From: Flavobacterium endoglycinae
Lineage (GTDB): Bacteria; Bacteroidota; Bacteroidia; Flavobacteriales; Flavobacteriaceae
Length of the DNA stretch: 64,000 nucleotides
Direction: 5' to 3'
Assembly: GCF_017352115.1 (NCBI RefSeq)
Contig: NZ_CP071448.1
Location: 434,001-498,000, forward strand
The notes beneath the pieces were generated by a model that saw only the letters and a program-made list of their open reading frames with translations, ran no database searches and had not been told where the DNA came from. Position 1 is the first letter of the stretch; every line of letters starts with the position of its first letter. Shown piece after piece: positions 9,894 through 18,415 of the stretch. Both the position numbers and the translations under genes were made by a program.

Positions 9894-10921
9894 GTTGTTT
9901 CAGTTCTTAATTTGAAAGGTAAAAACAACATTCCTAAAAAACTCCATTGCCTACGCTCCGTTGTTTCAGTTCTTAATTTGAAGGGTAATAACAACTAAGT
10001 TTTTGTTTTACTGAAGAAATTGAATGTTGTTTCAGCTCTTAGTTTGAAGAGTAAAAACAAGCTATTTGTTTTTTAGCTGATTCGGTTAAAAGTTGCTTAG
10101 TCTCTTAATTTGAAGAGTAAACGCAACAACATTCTGTTTTAGGTTCTGATAATTATTGTTGTTTCAGTTCTTAATTTGAAGGGCAAACAAAACAACACTG
10201 GATGTTAGTGTTGCGAATATTCCGTTGTTATGACTGCTCTTAAATTGAAGAGTAAAAACAACATTTGCTTAAGAAGTCGTAAAAGTCTTGCTGTTATTTT
10301 AGTTCTTTATTTGAAGGGTAAAAACAACAATTGGGTCTATGTACGTTGTTAGGTCTTTGTTGTATCTAATTTTATTTTGAAGGTTAAAGACAACAACAGT
10401 TTGGTTTAGCTTTATCGTTTCGGTTTTAATAGCTCTTAATTTGAAGATTGAACACAACTTGATTCAGTAATACTGAATGTTTTTTCTAGCTGTATCAGCT
10501 CTTAATTTGAAGGGTATAAACAACTAGTTTTACAATTTATCTAGGTCTGCGATGGTTGTTTCAGTTCTTAATTTGAAGAGTAAGAACAACTATAATTATT
10601 TAAGTTTTTGGTTATAACGAGTTGTTCCTGCTCTTAATTGAAGTTTAAACACAACTTAATTGTAGTTTAATTTCGTTTTGATAAGTTGCCTCTCCTCTTA
10701 ATTTGAAGAGTAAAAGCAACCGATATATAAGAACATGTGCGTATTCACTTAGGTTGTATCATCTCTTAATTTGAAGGGTAAACACAACGGCAATGACTTA
10801 AAGACGCATCCATGTTTTGTTGTTTCTGCTCCTAATTTGAAGGGTAAACACAAAATAATTTTACTTTTTAGCTATTAGTCTTTGGTTGTTCCTGCTCTTA
10901 ATTTGAAGAGCCAAACACAAC
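9894..10921 (+). CRISPR. Type VI-B CRISPR array, 16 diverged repeats
   Basis: Sixteen repeats of about 36 bp start at 9894, 9960, 10026, 10092, 10158, 10227, 10293, 10359, 10423, 10489, 10555, 10621, 10685, 10753, 10819 and 10885. Spacers are 28-33 bp, mostly 30. The repeat begins GTTGT, has a central TCTTAATTTGAAG and ends ACAAC, which matches Cas13b repeats in sequence and orientation. No two repeats are identical, and the repeat at 10621 is 35 bp while the last is 37 bp. Repeats 4 and 13 change both ends to GTTGC...GCAAC, keeping the stem paired. A 17th, badly decayed copy lies at 10994-11026. Confidence 0.97.
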
Positions 10922-10990
10922 AATAAATTTGTTTTCTCCTAGTAGTTAACTATAACAAAGAAACAATTAACATGTAAATAAAAGTAAGAA

Positions 10991-11308
10991 ATGGTTGTAA
11001 CGGTTAGGTTGAAGAATAAACACAACTTTGTCAATGCATTGAAAAAATCTATCAGCTGTATAAGCTATTTTTTCAAAGGATATAAACAATTGATTACCAT
11101 TATATATGCTTTCAAAATATCATGGGTCGAATCTAATTTACTTTATTTAAATCAAAATAAAATTTTTCAAGAATTATCTTTTATGTTTTATATATCAGAA
11201 GATATCAATGAAATCTCTTTCTTTATGATTGATATTAAAACCAAAAAAAACAATAGATTTACTGATCTAAAGGCAGGCAAGTTTAGAATATCAAAAGCTT
11301 GTTATTAA
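10991..11308 (+). CDS. Doubtful 105-aa reading frame after the array
   Basis: An open frame starts inside the decayed repeat and reads through AT-rich DNA. The product has a hydrophobic, aromatic-rich middle and ends DLKAGKFRISKACY. No family is recognised, and it does not resemble the accessory proteins Csx27 or Csx28. Starting inside a CRISPR repeat makes the first codons suspect. It could be chance or the tail of a lost gene. Confidence 0.2.
   Translation: MVVTVRLKNKHNFVNALKKSISCISYFFKGYKQLITIIYAFKISWVESNLLYLNQNKIFQELSFMFYISEDINEISFFMIDIKTKKNNRFTDLKAGKFRISKACY
10994..11026 (+). repeat. Decayed 17th CRISPR repeat
   Basis: This 33-bp stretch begins GTTGTAACGG, keeps GGTTGAAGAATAAACACAAC at its end and lacks a few central bases. 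It lies 72 bp after the last recognisable repeat, so it is a distal remnant of the array with one long decayed spacer. Confidence 0.7.
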
Positions 11309-11327
11309 ATGGCAAAAGTTAATTATT

Positions 11328-11714
11328 ATGGCTACAAAAGCACACAACTTTGAATTAACTATTGATAGTTTGGCAAAAATTGAACCCATACTTCCCAAGC
11401 TAAAAAATTCTGTTGTATCAACACAAATAATTAGATGGTTAGAGAATTTTAATTCTGAAGATGTTGAATTAGCCAAAGATCTATTAATGGTTTTTGAATA
11501 TATTCCTTTTAATGAATTTATGTATCGATTGAATGATCAGCTGAAAAAAAATCTTGATGATATCCCTCGTGGTGAAAAAATTCTAATCGTTCCATTTGGA
11601 AAATTTGGAAAAAGCGCAACATTAGTTACATATCCACTTAAAAACACACCTGAATATGCAAAAAGACTTGATGATTGCACCTTTCTTCAAATGAGGCGAA
11701 CGCATTTGGATTGA
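11328..11714 (+). pseudogene. Truncated PRTase-like conflict-system protein (N-terminal part)
   Basis: The 128-aa product has a helical N terminus with IIRWLENFNSEDVELAKDLL and YIPFNEFMYRLNDQL, then the strand ILIVPFGKFGKSATLVTYPL. From memory this resembles the N-terminal part of phosphoribosyltransferase-like proteins of conflict systems (PRTase-CE), which are more than twice as long. The likeness ends near NTPEYAKRLDD and the frame stops soon after, so the catalytic part is missing. The break lies at the border between the CRISPR island and the mobile element, suggesting loss by insertion or deletion. The short form could still be expressed. Confidence 0.5.
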
Positions 11715-11725
11715 ATGGTGAACAA

Positions 11726-11746
11726 TTTCAATTATACTAATTGAAA
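11726..11746. repeat. Perfect AT-rich palindrome at element border
   Basis: Arms TTTCAATTA and TAATTGAAA are separated by TAC. It lies 12 bp after the stop of the truncated gene. It may be a weak terminator, or a recombination or operator site at the left border of the element; nothing decides between these. Confidence 0.4.
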
Positions 11747-11817
11747 AAACAGTAAAAACACCTAATTGTAAATCATATAATTACAATATATTTAACCCTA
11801 TATTTCAAAGAAAAAAC

Positions 11818-11840
11818 AAAAACTGTTAGGCAGTTTTTTT
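11818..11840 (+). terminator. Intrinsic terminator
   Basis: Arms AAAAACTG and CAGTTTTT enclose the loop TTAGG, and the 3' arm ends in a run of seven T. It lies after the truncated gene and upstream of the first gene of the element, so it separates the two regions. Confidence 0.55.
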
Positions 11841-11893
11841 AACATCAGCATTCTTATGTTTTATTAGTAAGGCAATAATTAAAACAAACAATT

Positions 11894-12502
11894 ATGAGAA
11901 TTGGAATAATAGGAATTGGAAGCTTTACCCTGGAATTGGCTATTAGATCGGCAGAGGCCGGATACTCAGTTACGATACACAATCCAAGAGGCAACAGTCT
12001 TATAAAGGATGTCATTGGAAAAATAGGTTCAAATGTGAAGTCAGGCTCCCTTGATGAGGCGGCACAGTCGGAACTGATTTTATTATTTATCCCAAAAGAT
12101 GATCTAGAAAATATAATCAAAAACCTTCCTGATATGTCTGGAAAGGTAATCCTGCATACCAGCGGACTGATTTTTGATCCGCAATCTCTGTTGTCAGGTA
12201 TTGCGAATGCCATGACATATAAAATTACTGCATCCCTTCTTCCAGAGGCAAAGGTTGTAAAATTATTCAATCCTGTGCAGATCAATGCAAACCATAGGCC
12301 GTACCAGGACAAAGGTAAAGAAGAAATATTTTTTATAGCAGACCATTCAGATTCAAGAAACTGCGTAAGGAGTTTTTTAAAAGCATTATCCTATACTCCA
12401 ATGGATCTCTCAGGAAAACTCCATCTCAACTATTCACAGATAAACCAGAAAGTGCATTTCAACCCGTTTTCGTCCAGCCCATTTAAAAACACGCTTAATT
12501 AG
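11894..12502 (+). CDS. NAD(P)-binding Rossmann-fold protein (F420-oxidoreductase type)
   Basis: The 202-aa protein opens with MRIGIIGIGSFTLELAIRSAEAGY, a dinucleotide-binding strand-turn-helix of the type GxGxxxxxLA. ELILLFIPKDDLENII and GKVILHTSGLIFDP follow, the order seen in the NADP-oxidoreductase/F420-dependent family (YadI/Npd-like). It probably binds NAD(P)H in the cytoplasm, but the substrate is unknown. The C-terminal part is short and Ser/Asn-rich, so the catalytic half may be minimal. It is the first gene of the element and is cargo. Confidence 0.7.
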   Translation: MRIGIIGIGSFTLELAIRSAEAGYSVTIHNPRGNSLIKDVIGKIGSNVKSGSLDEAAQSELILLFIPKDDLENIIKNLPDMSGKVILHTSGLIFDPQSLLSGIANAMTYKITASLLPEAKVVKLFNPVQINANHRPYQDKGKEEIFFIADHSDSRNCVRSFLKALSYTPMDLSGKLHLNYSQINQKVHFNPFSSSPFKNTLN

Positions 12503-12626
12503 TCGACAGAGTTCAGCGCTTCTGCCATTTGAAAAATAAAGAACATTTCCAAATAAAAGCAGCATCGAGCCTTTTTTGTATCTGCCTTTTAAAATTTACA
12601 GCTGCCACCAACCTAAAAAAACATAT

Positions 12627-14210
12627 ATGAAAAAAGAATACTTCATTTTTTATGTAATACTCTCTCTGCTTGTTTTAAAATCTAATGCTCAAGAGCAGTC
12701 CAATCCTGATAAAAAAGTTCCGGTTATAATTCCATACTTAGGAGAAAAACTAATAATCAAACCAAGTACCATTGAGCAACTGAAAAAAACAGCTTTGATC
12801 TACAGATATGAGATGGATGCGCTTCTTATTGATTTAAATACAAGAGACAGCACAAGCGACAGAAAAAACTACGACAACGCATTAGAATTCAAAAAACTAA
12901 TTTCCGGCAAGAATATAAATTTAGTCACTATATTCAATAAGAGAGTGGCACTAAAAGAGCAGGTATTCTACAACAACAAAATGCTTAATATATTATTTGC
13001 AGATGAAGTGGCTTCATACGCCACAACTTCAAGCGATTTATCACTTAATAGATATTATGCCGGACTGGATTCTGATGACGGTTCCCTTTCATTTTCCATG
13101 AATTACAATTCCAGAGAAGACAATAAGCTGAAGCCTTTAAGATGGCTGCTGAGTGCAGGCTTCAAAGCAACTTCTGATGAAAAATTTGCCACAATATTTA
13201 AGAATGGAAAGTTTGAAAACAACGATTTAGCAGTTACCGGAAAAGTAACATTGATTGGAAATGGCACAATTGTGTTCAGTTCCTCAGAACGTTCAAAAGA
13301 AAAAAAAGATACAGACCAAAAGAAAGACTCACTTGAAAAGTTCGTATATGAACCGAAAACTACACCTAAACCGGTATACAAAAGAACTGAAATCATAAGA
13401 AACTTCAGGAGAGAGCTCCTTGTACACTATGAAGAAAAAATAAGACAATATGCAGAAAATGATTATTCCAAAGATCTCGACAGCCTGAATCTGCTCTTTA
13501 ATAAAGACTACAATCAGAAAGAAGACATTAAGAAAAAAACAGAAGAATTCATCGAATCAAAATATGTAGATTATTATGGCAAAATTGCAGATGAAGAAAT
13601 CAGCTACATGAAAAAAAACAAACTTTACCGCAGACTTAGCAGCTTTTGGTTCACTTTTGATTTTAACGCTCCGATTGGCGAAAAGACATATACTACTACA
13701 GCGACAAAAGAAAGTCCAGCCACTTCAGAGATCAAATTCTACCAGCTTAAGGCAAACCTGACCAGTACTATATTTTGGAAATTTTCAGGCAGGCAATCTC
13801 TATATGCCACCGGACGCCTATCTGCTTTTAATAATAATAATATTATAGCAGATGAAATAAAAACGAGCACTTTTCAGACCATCTACACCCAGTCCCCCAA
13901 CCAGCAGGCAATTGTAACTGAAGACAAGGATGTTTATGTACTGCCTTCAGGATACCAGAATTTCGTTACTGGAAGCGCAAAGATGGAAGTTGTTTACTTC
14001 GTTCTAGACTGGATCGGAATCAGCCCGGCTGCAGAAAAGAACTTTGGCCAATACTATCATCCCATTAATTTGAAAATCGGGATACCATTAAGCTTAAAAG
14101 ATAAAGATGGAAAAGCCAGCGTGAATCTTGAGCCCCAATACAAAAGAGTCAATAATACGGACCTATACGGCATAAGCGCAAGTTTCTTTCTCGGCAAATT
14201 TTTAAACTAA
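12627..14210 (+). CDS. Secreted protein with probable C-terminal outer-membrane barrel, function unknown
   Basis: I start the gene at the ATG at 12627 because it begins a clear signal peptide, MKKEYFIFYVILSLLVL, cut near SNAQ. An earlier ATG at 12576 would add 17 residues that spoil the signal. The 527-aa product has a charged middle (residues about 220-330, many Lys and Glu) and a C-terminal part of alternating aromatic strands ending in SASFFLGKFLN, a pattern like outer-membrane barrels. No family is recognised. It lies between the Rossmann protein and the DUF3892 gene on the same strand. Confidence 0.6.
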   Translation: MKKEYFIFYVILSLLVLKSNAQEQSNPDKKVPVIIPYLGEKLIIKPSTIEQLKKTALIYRYEMDALLIDLNTRDSTSDRKNYDNALEFKKLISGKNINLVTIFNKRVALKEQVFYNNKMLNILFADEVASYATTSSDLSLNRYYAGLDSDDGSLSFSMNYNSREDNKLKPLRWLLSAGFKATSDEKFATIFKNGKFENNDLAVTGKVTLIGNGTIVFSSSERSKEKKDTDQKKDSLEKFVYEPKTTPKPVYKRTEIIRNFRRELLVHYEEKIRQYAENDYSKDLDSLNLLFNKDYNQKEDIKKKTEEFIESKYVDYYGKIADEEISYMKKNKLYRRLSSFWFTFDFNAPIGEKTYTTTATKESPATSEIKFYQLKANLTSTIFWKFSGRQSLYATGRLSAFNNNNIIADEIKTSTFQTIYTQSPNQQAIVTEDKDVYVLPSGYQNFVTGSAKMEVVYFVLDWIGISPAAEKNFGQYYHPINLKIGIPLSLKDKDGKASVNLEPQYKRVNNTDLYGISASFFLGKFLN

Positions 14211-14260
14211 TATATTTCATTATTTTTAATCAGATTTTCTAACAACCAAAACAATAAACC

Positions 14261-14575
14261 ATGACAATGTACAGAATATCGGGAGTCTGGAAAGATTCCA
14301 ATAACATCATTACACATTATGCATTTCACAGCGTAGGCGAAAATTCAAATTCAAGAGCCATAAAGAAATCCAAAACGCAGGCGATAGCATTGCTGGAAAC
14401 CGCTGGCAACAGTGCCACCACCTGGGTCTGGAGTTATACTTTAGCGAGATGGACAGTAGGGGAAACCGTTCAGGTTGTCAATGGCGCAAGCGGAAAATAC
14501 CTAAGATCAAATCCCGATAACAAGCTGACCGATAATTTAGCCCATCTGATAGATTTTGACTGGATTGCGCCTTGA
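14261..14575 (+). CDS. DUF3892 family protein
   Basis: The 104-aa protein reads YRISGVWKDSNNIITHYAFH near its start and TTWVWSYTLARWTVGETVQV, GKYLRS and DNLAHLIDFDW later. These are the conserved elements of the DUF3892 family. The family is small, globular and of unknown role. It has no signal peptide or membrane segment. It is 50 bp after the barrel-like gene and 52 bp before the large unassigned gene, so it may share their transcript. Confidence 0.75.
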   Translation: MTMYRISGVWKDSNNIITHYAFHSVGENSNSRAIKKSKTQAIALLETAGNSATTWVWSYTLARWTVGETVQVVNGASGKYLRSNPDNKLTDNLAHLIDFDWIAP

Positions 14576-14627
14576 TACAATGCTAAAAAATCCTTTTAGC
14601 AGCAATTCATATTAATCCCTAAAAAAC

Positions 14628-16703
14628 ATGCAAAAATACCTTGGAATATTAAGTTCTGATTCACTGAACAAAGACGGAACAGTCATTACATTTGAAGCCC
14701 TTGAAAGTGGCATTGCGGAATCGGCTCTTAAAGGCATGCCTTCACTGGTTGACCATGATTTCCACAGGCCTCTGGGCTGGATATTCCCTTTCGGGATATT
14801 GATTGAGCCAAAAATAAGCAAAACCGTCGGAAGCTTCAATATTTGCGAGAGTTCTGAAGACACTGCCTTAATCCATCCCAAGATACAGAACTACTGGCAA
14901 TATGTCAATTACAGCTCCTGCAAAGACCATATTGATGAATTTAAAATGCTTCTGGGCGAAAACTTTTCTGCCGAAGGGCAATTTATTCACAAGGGGGCTG
15001 TCTCTTACAGCTTGCAGGGTATAACCTCAAAAATATTTCCAAAGCTTTTTTCCAATACAGACAAATCCGGGCTAGTCTACCTGGATGAGTTGCTGGCTGA
15101 TTTTGAATATGCCGGCATGGGGATTTTCAAAAGCCGAAGCGGTGATTTCTGCCTGTTCTGCCATCAGTTTTTCAGCAGGAACCTTTCCCTTTTAAACAAC
15201 TTCAACACCTATTTCATTGACGAATTCATGCGTCTGCATTCCAATAAGGAGATAAAGCTCAGAATTGCCATTGATCCTGACCTTATCGGATTATCCAAAA
15301 GCCTTAGCGGTTTTCTGGAGCACGACTGGTGGTGGGGTCCGAAATTCAATGATGACATATCCAGCCTTCCCAATGAGGTGACCAGATACCAATCCAGTGA
15401 AGAGCAGAAGCTCTACAACTGCATTCTGGGCACTGAATTCTGGTGGAAAACTGATGATGGTGAAAAAACCTTAGAAATAGAAGAAATCCGCGAGAGGCCT
15501 TCTTACGGACTCGGCAAAGATGTATATGGATGCCGATATATCCACTCCATTTACGACAATGAAAAAAAAGAATTCAATCATTTTGACGGAGCAGTCAGAG
15601 TTTACAGCGAGGATCAGATTTTAGACCGCTGGGAAATCAACATCAATAAAGCAGGAAAAAACACTGATTATACAAAACTTTTCAGGATAGATGGAAAACT
15701 GGAACTTTCCGATTGGAAAAAATTGTGCATCCTTTATTACAAAGGAAATCCGCTCCTGTTTGAATATTTCGGGGCAAAGGAGGAATATGACAATCTACAG
15801 AACCCGGCCGAAAGCCTAGACGGGACAGCAAAATATCTGCCTGGCAGAATTGAAGTTCAGGATGGCATAAGACTATTTGCTTCCTACCATCATAAGGAGC
15901 ATGAATACGGCACTTTCGAGAGAAAGATTATCCATCCCGATAGAATAACAAGCAAGAATGGCGATTCGGTCAACGTATTAGAATATGATATAATTGAAAT
16001 CGAAAAATGCCTAAAAAGAAAAGGTGGCAAAATAGATTATCCTGATGATACCAGCTTTATAAAGCCTTTCGACTTTTACACCAACTATCCTATCATAGTG
16101 CATGGTTCAGAGAATACGCCAATTTTAGTGCAGGATACTTTAGAAGCCTTTAAAAGCATCTTTAAAATCCAAAACAAGTCCATGAACAAAACCATTGCCT
16201 TCAGCATCGGATGGGAAATGCAGGATTTTGAGATGAGGCTTTCCGTATTTGGAAAATCATCTGAAATTGCCAACTGGCTTGAATCCTTTGATGCCATCCC
16301 TGCCGATTACGAGAATTTCAGAACATGGCTTGCTGGGCAGCGTAAATGGATTTACAGCAATTATAAATATCAGGAAAAGGATTATTCGCATCTGCTGAAA
16401 GACGACGGGATATTCTATATCAACCGAAAAATCATAGATCATGAAATGATTTCTTTTCCAGACGAAAATGATCAAAATCTTTTTGAGATAAGCACTAGCG
16501 CAGATCAAAACCTACAGAAATTTATTGAAGACGGATCTGTATTACCTTCATATGCAGGAATCATAAAAAAAGCATCATGCTCCAGAACAGGATTGAACTA
16601 TCTGACTTCTTCCACCTCAAAATATCTCGATGATGACGTCAAGATGAACATTGAAAAAATTGAACTGGCCACTTTCTTCTGGACCGATCAGCAAAACTTT
16701 TAA
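14628..16703 (+). CDS. Large unassigned protein of a three-gene operon
   Basis: The 691-aa protein matches no family I know. Near its N terminus, FEALESGIAESALKGMPSLV followed by DHDFHRPLGWIFPFG recalls the region around the catalytic His of phage prohead proteases, but this is a short likeness only. Other marked stretches are HDWWWGPKFND and LGTEFWWKTDDGE. There is no signal peptide or membrane segment, so it is probably cytoplasmic. The next gene starts 5 bp after its stop, so the two are co-transcribed. The three-gene block could be a defence or stress module; that is inference. Confidence 0.55.
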   Translation: MQKYLGILSSDSLNKDGTVITFEALESGIAESALKGMPSLVDHDFHRPLGWIFPFGILIEPKISKTVGSFNICESSEDTALIHPKIQNYWQYVNYSSCKDHIDEFKMLLGENFSAEGQFIHKGAVSYSLQGITSKIFPKLFSNTDKSGLVYLDELLADFEYAGMGIFKSRSGDFCLFCHQFFSRNLSLLNNFNTYFIDEFMRLHSNKEIKLRIAIDPDLIGLSKSLSGFLEHDWWWGPKFNDDISSLPNEVTRYQSSEEQKLYNCILGTEFWWKTDDGEKTLEIEEIRERPSYGLGKDVYGCRYIHSIYDNEKKEFNHFDGAVRVYSEDQILDRWEININKAGKNTDYTKLFRIDGKLELSDWKKLCILYYKGNPLLFEYFGAKEEYDNLQNPAESLDGTAKYLPGRIEVQDGIRLFASYHHKEHEYGTFERKIIHPDRITSKNGDSVNVLEYDIIEIEKCLKRKGGKIDYPDDTSFIKPFDFYTNYPIIVHGSENTPILVQDTLEAFKSIFKIQNKSMNKTIAFSIGWEMQDFEMRLSVFGKSSEIANWLESFDAIPADYENFRTWLAGQRKWIYSNYKYQEKDYSHLLKDDGIFYINRKIIDHEMISFPDENDQNLFEISTSADQNLQKFIEDGSVLPSYAGIIKKASCSRTGLNYLTSSTSKYLDDDVKMNIEKIELATFFWTDQQNF

Positions 16704-16708
16704 AAAAT

Positions 16709-17170
16709 ATGCAAAACACCCCCACCTGGTTCAAAGTTTTGAACCACTTTTACGAAAATGGCTATTTTCACAATGGCCTTACAATCCCTTTTCTTCTGGG
16801 CACGTCATTGGTGCTCGATACTGAAAATGTAAATTTATCGGTGGAGGACTTCGTCCTTCAGGCAGCAGATGGTTCTCTGCCTAAAAAAATATCCGTGCAG
16901 CGCTGCCCTGCAATCGGCGAATATGTTTTTGGCATTATTGACAATGAAACCATAAATTATCCCTTCGGTAAGGCTATAGCAAAGGAGTATGAAAATATCT
17001 GCATCACCGACAATTCCTTTTCAGAGATCCCAGACATCGCAGGTTTGAAAAATTTGCTTTCCGATAGGTATCAAAAAATGTTGGATGACGCTCTTTTTTC
17101 CAAGAATCTGGGGAAATGGGGAGACTACACTGAAAAGGACCTACTAAGAATAAAAGAAACAGCAGTCTGA
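16709..17170 (+). CDS. Unknown 153-aa protein, second gene of the operon
   Basis: The product starts MQNTPTWFKVLNHFYENGYF, followed by a hydrophobic strand-rich part (LTIPFLLGTSLVLDTENVNL) and a charged helical tail. I recognise no domain. It is separated by only 5 bp from the gene before it and 17 bp from the one after, so it is very likely made together with both. No signal peptide is visible. Confidence 0.55.
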   Translation: MQNTPTWFKVLNHFYENGYFHNGLTIPFLLGTSLVLDTENVNLSVEDFVLQAADGSLPKKISVQRCPAIGEYVFGIIDNETINYPFGKAIAKEYENICITDNSFSEIPDIAGLKNLLSDRYQKMLDDALFSKNLGKWGDYTEKDLLRIKETAV

Positions 17171-17187
17171 AAAACACAAGAAATAAA

Positions 17188-17676
17188 ATGACCAAACAGG
17201 ATCTAGAAATAATTGACAATCTTTTAAAAAGGACAGACGAACTGCCCGAAATATTGCACCTGAGAGCTGCTGAACCAGGGTATGAGTTTACCGAACAGGA
17301 CAAGGCGCTACTGCTGGAGACCTATCAGAAATTGGATGACATCCTTAAAGAAGCCGCCGCTTTTATAAACGTAAAATTTCCTGGAAGGCAGGATTACATC
17401 CATGGATGGAATAAAATTGACTTCGACGCCAAAATCGGCGATTTTAAAATTGCAACCACTGACCGAGAATATATCAAACAGGCTTGGAGAAGCGGAATCT
17501 TTGATCTGAAGGGACTTCTGAAATCTTTGCGTAATGAAACTGTACTTCTAATCGGCTCTGAAAGCGAAACTCAAAAAAAACGTATTCTTTCAAAAAGCCT
17601 GCCTTACATAGAAGTGCTTTCATGGATAGCAGGCATCATCGGTACAGCAATCGCTTTATATGCCGTTTTCAAGTAG
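17188..17676 (+). CDS. Tail-anchored unknown protein, third gene of the operon
   Basis: The 162-aa product is mostly charged and helical, with IIDNLLKRTDELPEILHLRA near the start. It ends in one hydrophobic segment, IEVLSWIAGIIGTAIALYAV, directly at the C terminus. This is the layout of a tail-anchored inner-membrane protein. In a three-gene module it could link the soluble partners to the membrane. No domain is recognised. Confidence 0.6.
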   Translation: MTKQDLEIIDNLLKRTDELPEILHLRAAEPGYEFTEQDKALLLETYQKLDDILKEAAAFINVKFPGRQDYIHGWNKIDFDAKIGDFKIATTDREYIKQAWRSGIFDLKGLLKSLRNETVLLIGSESETQKKRILSKSLPYIEVLSWIAGIIGTAIALYAVFK

Positions 17677-17720
17677 AACATGTAGAAACAGAAAAGCTGA
17701 CTTATATTAAAAAAAAGGCG

Positions 17721-18191
17721 CTACAAAGCACCTTCATCTACAAATGAATAATAGGTTTCGGGAGTAATGATTAGATGATCCAAAAGTGTTATATCCATAA
17801 TTCTGCCCGCTTCTTTTACTTTTCTGGTTATCTGCATGTCAGCTTCAGAAGGCTTTACCTGTCCTGAGGGATGATTGTGGATAATAATCAGCGATACGGC
17901 ATTTGCCTTAATAGCTGCTGCAAAAATCATCCTAATATCAACAGAAGTGCCGGCAATACCTCCTGAGGATACTTCGTACATCCCCAATACCTTATTGGAC
18001 TGGTTCAAAAGCAGGATTTTAAACTCTTCGAAAAATTCGATTGTATTGGGATTCCAGCATTGGAGCGCCAGCTGGTAAACTGATTTAGAACAGCTGATAT
18101 AAGGTCTTTGTGAGGCTTTCACTTTTGTCTTGTAGACCAATTGTATTTCTATCACCTGATTCCAGTTCTGAAGTGTTTTTGACGTTTCCAT
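17721..18191 (-). CDS. RadC/JAB-domain protein
   Basis: The 156-aa protein contains the metal-site signature IIHNHPSGQVKPSEAD (H-x-H-P-S-G ... D) of RadC-type JAB/MPN proteins, preceded by SSGGIAGTSVDIRMIFAAAI. Short forms without the N-terminal helix-hairpin-helix domain, like this one, are common on conjugative elements of Bacteroidota. The biochemical role is not established. It is convergent with the three-gene operon. Confidence 0.88.
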   Translation of the reverse strand: METSKTLQNWNQVIEIQLVYKTKVKASQRPYISCSKSVYQLALQCWNPNTIEFFEEFKILLLNQSNKVLGMYEVSSGGIAGTSVDIRMIFAAAIKANAVSLIIIHNHPSGQVKPSEADMQITRKVKEAGRIMDITLLDHLIITPETYYSFVDEGAL

Positions 18192-18415
18192 GATTTCTTA
18201 AGTTTAAAGATTAATAATGGAACCTCAGCCGGGAATGAGAAAGCGAGCGAAAAAAGCAACGCAATAAAGCAGGCTTTTCCGCCCGCATTTATGGGGGAAT
18301 TTTTTTCTGCGAACCGCCTTTCCTTCCCGAACTTTGTTTCAAAATTAAGCCTGAACCCTGAAACAATATCACCTTCAAGTGTCTGCGCCGCGGAATTCCA
18401 CAAAAAAGCCGAAAA

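Noticed and set aside
10991..11308. The 105-aa frame considered as a truncated csx28
   Set aside because: It begins inside a decayed repeat, lacks the HEPN motif and the membrane layout expected of Csx28.
12576..12626. Longer start for the secreted barrel-like protein
   Set aside because: The extra 17 residues would precede and spoil a clear signal peptide that starts at 12627.
18152..18403. 83-aa frame upstream of the RadC-type gene
   Set aside because: It overlaps the start of RadC, has no recognisable feature and runs through a GC-rich intergenic stretch.
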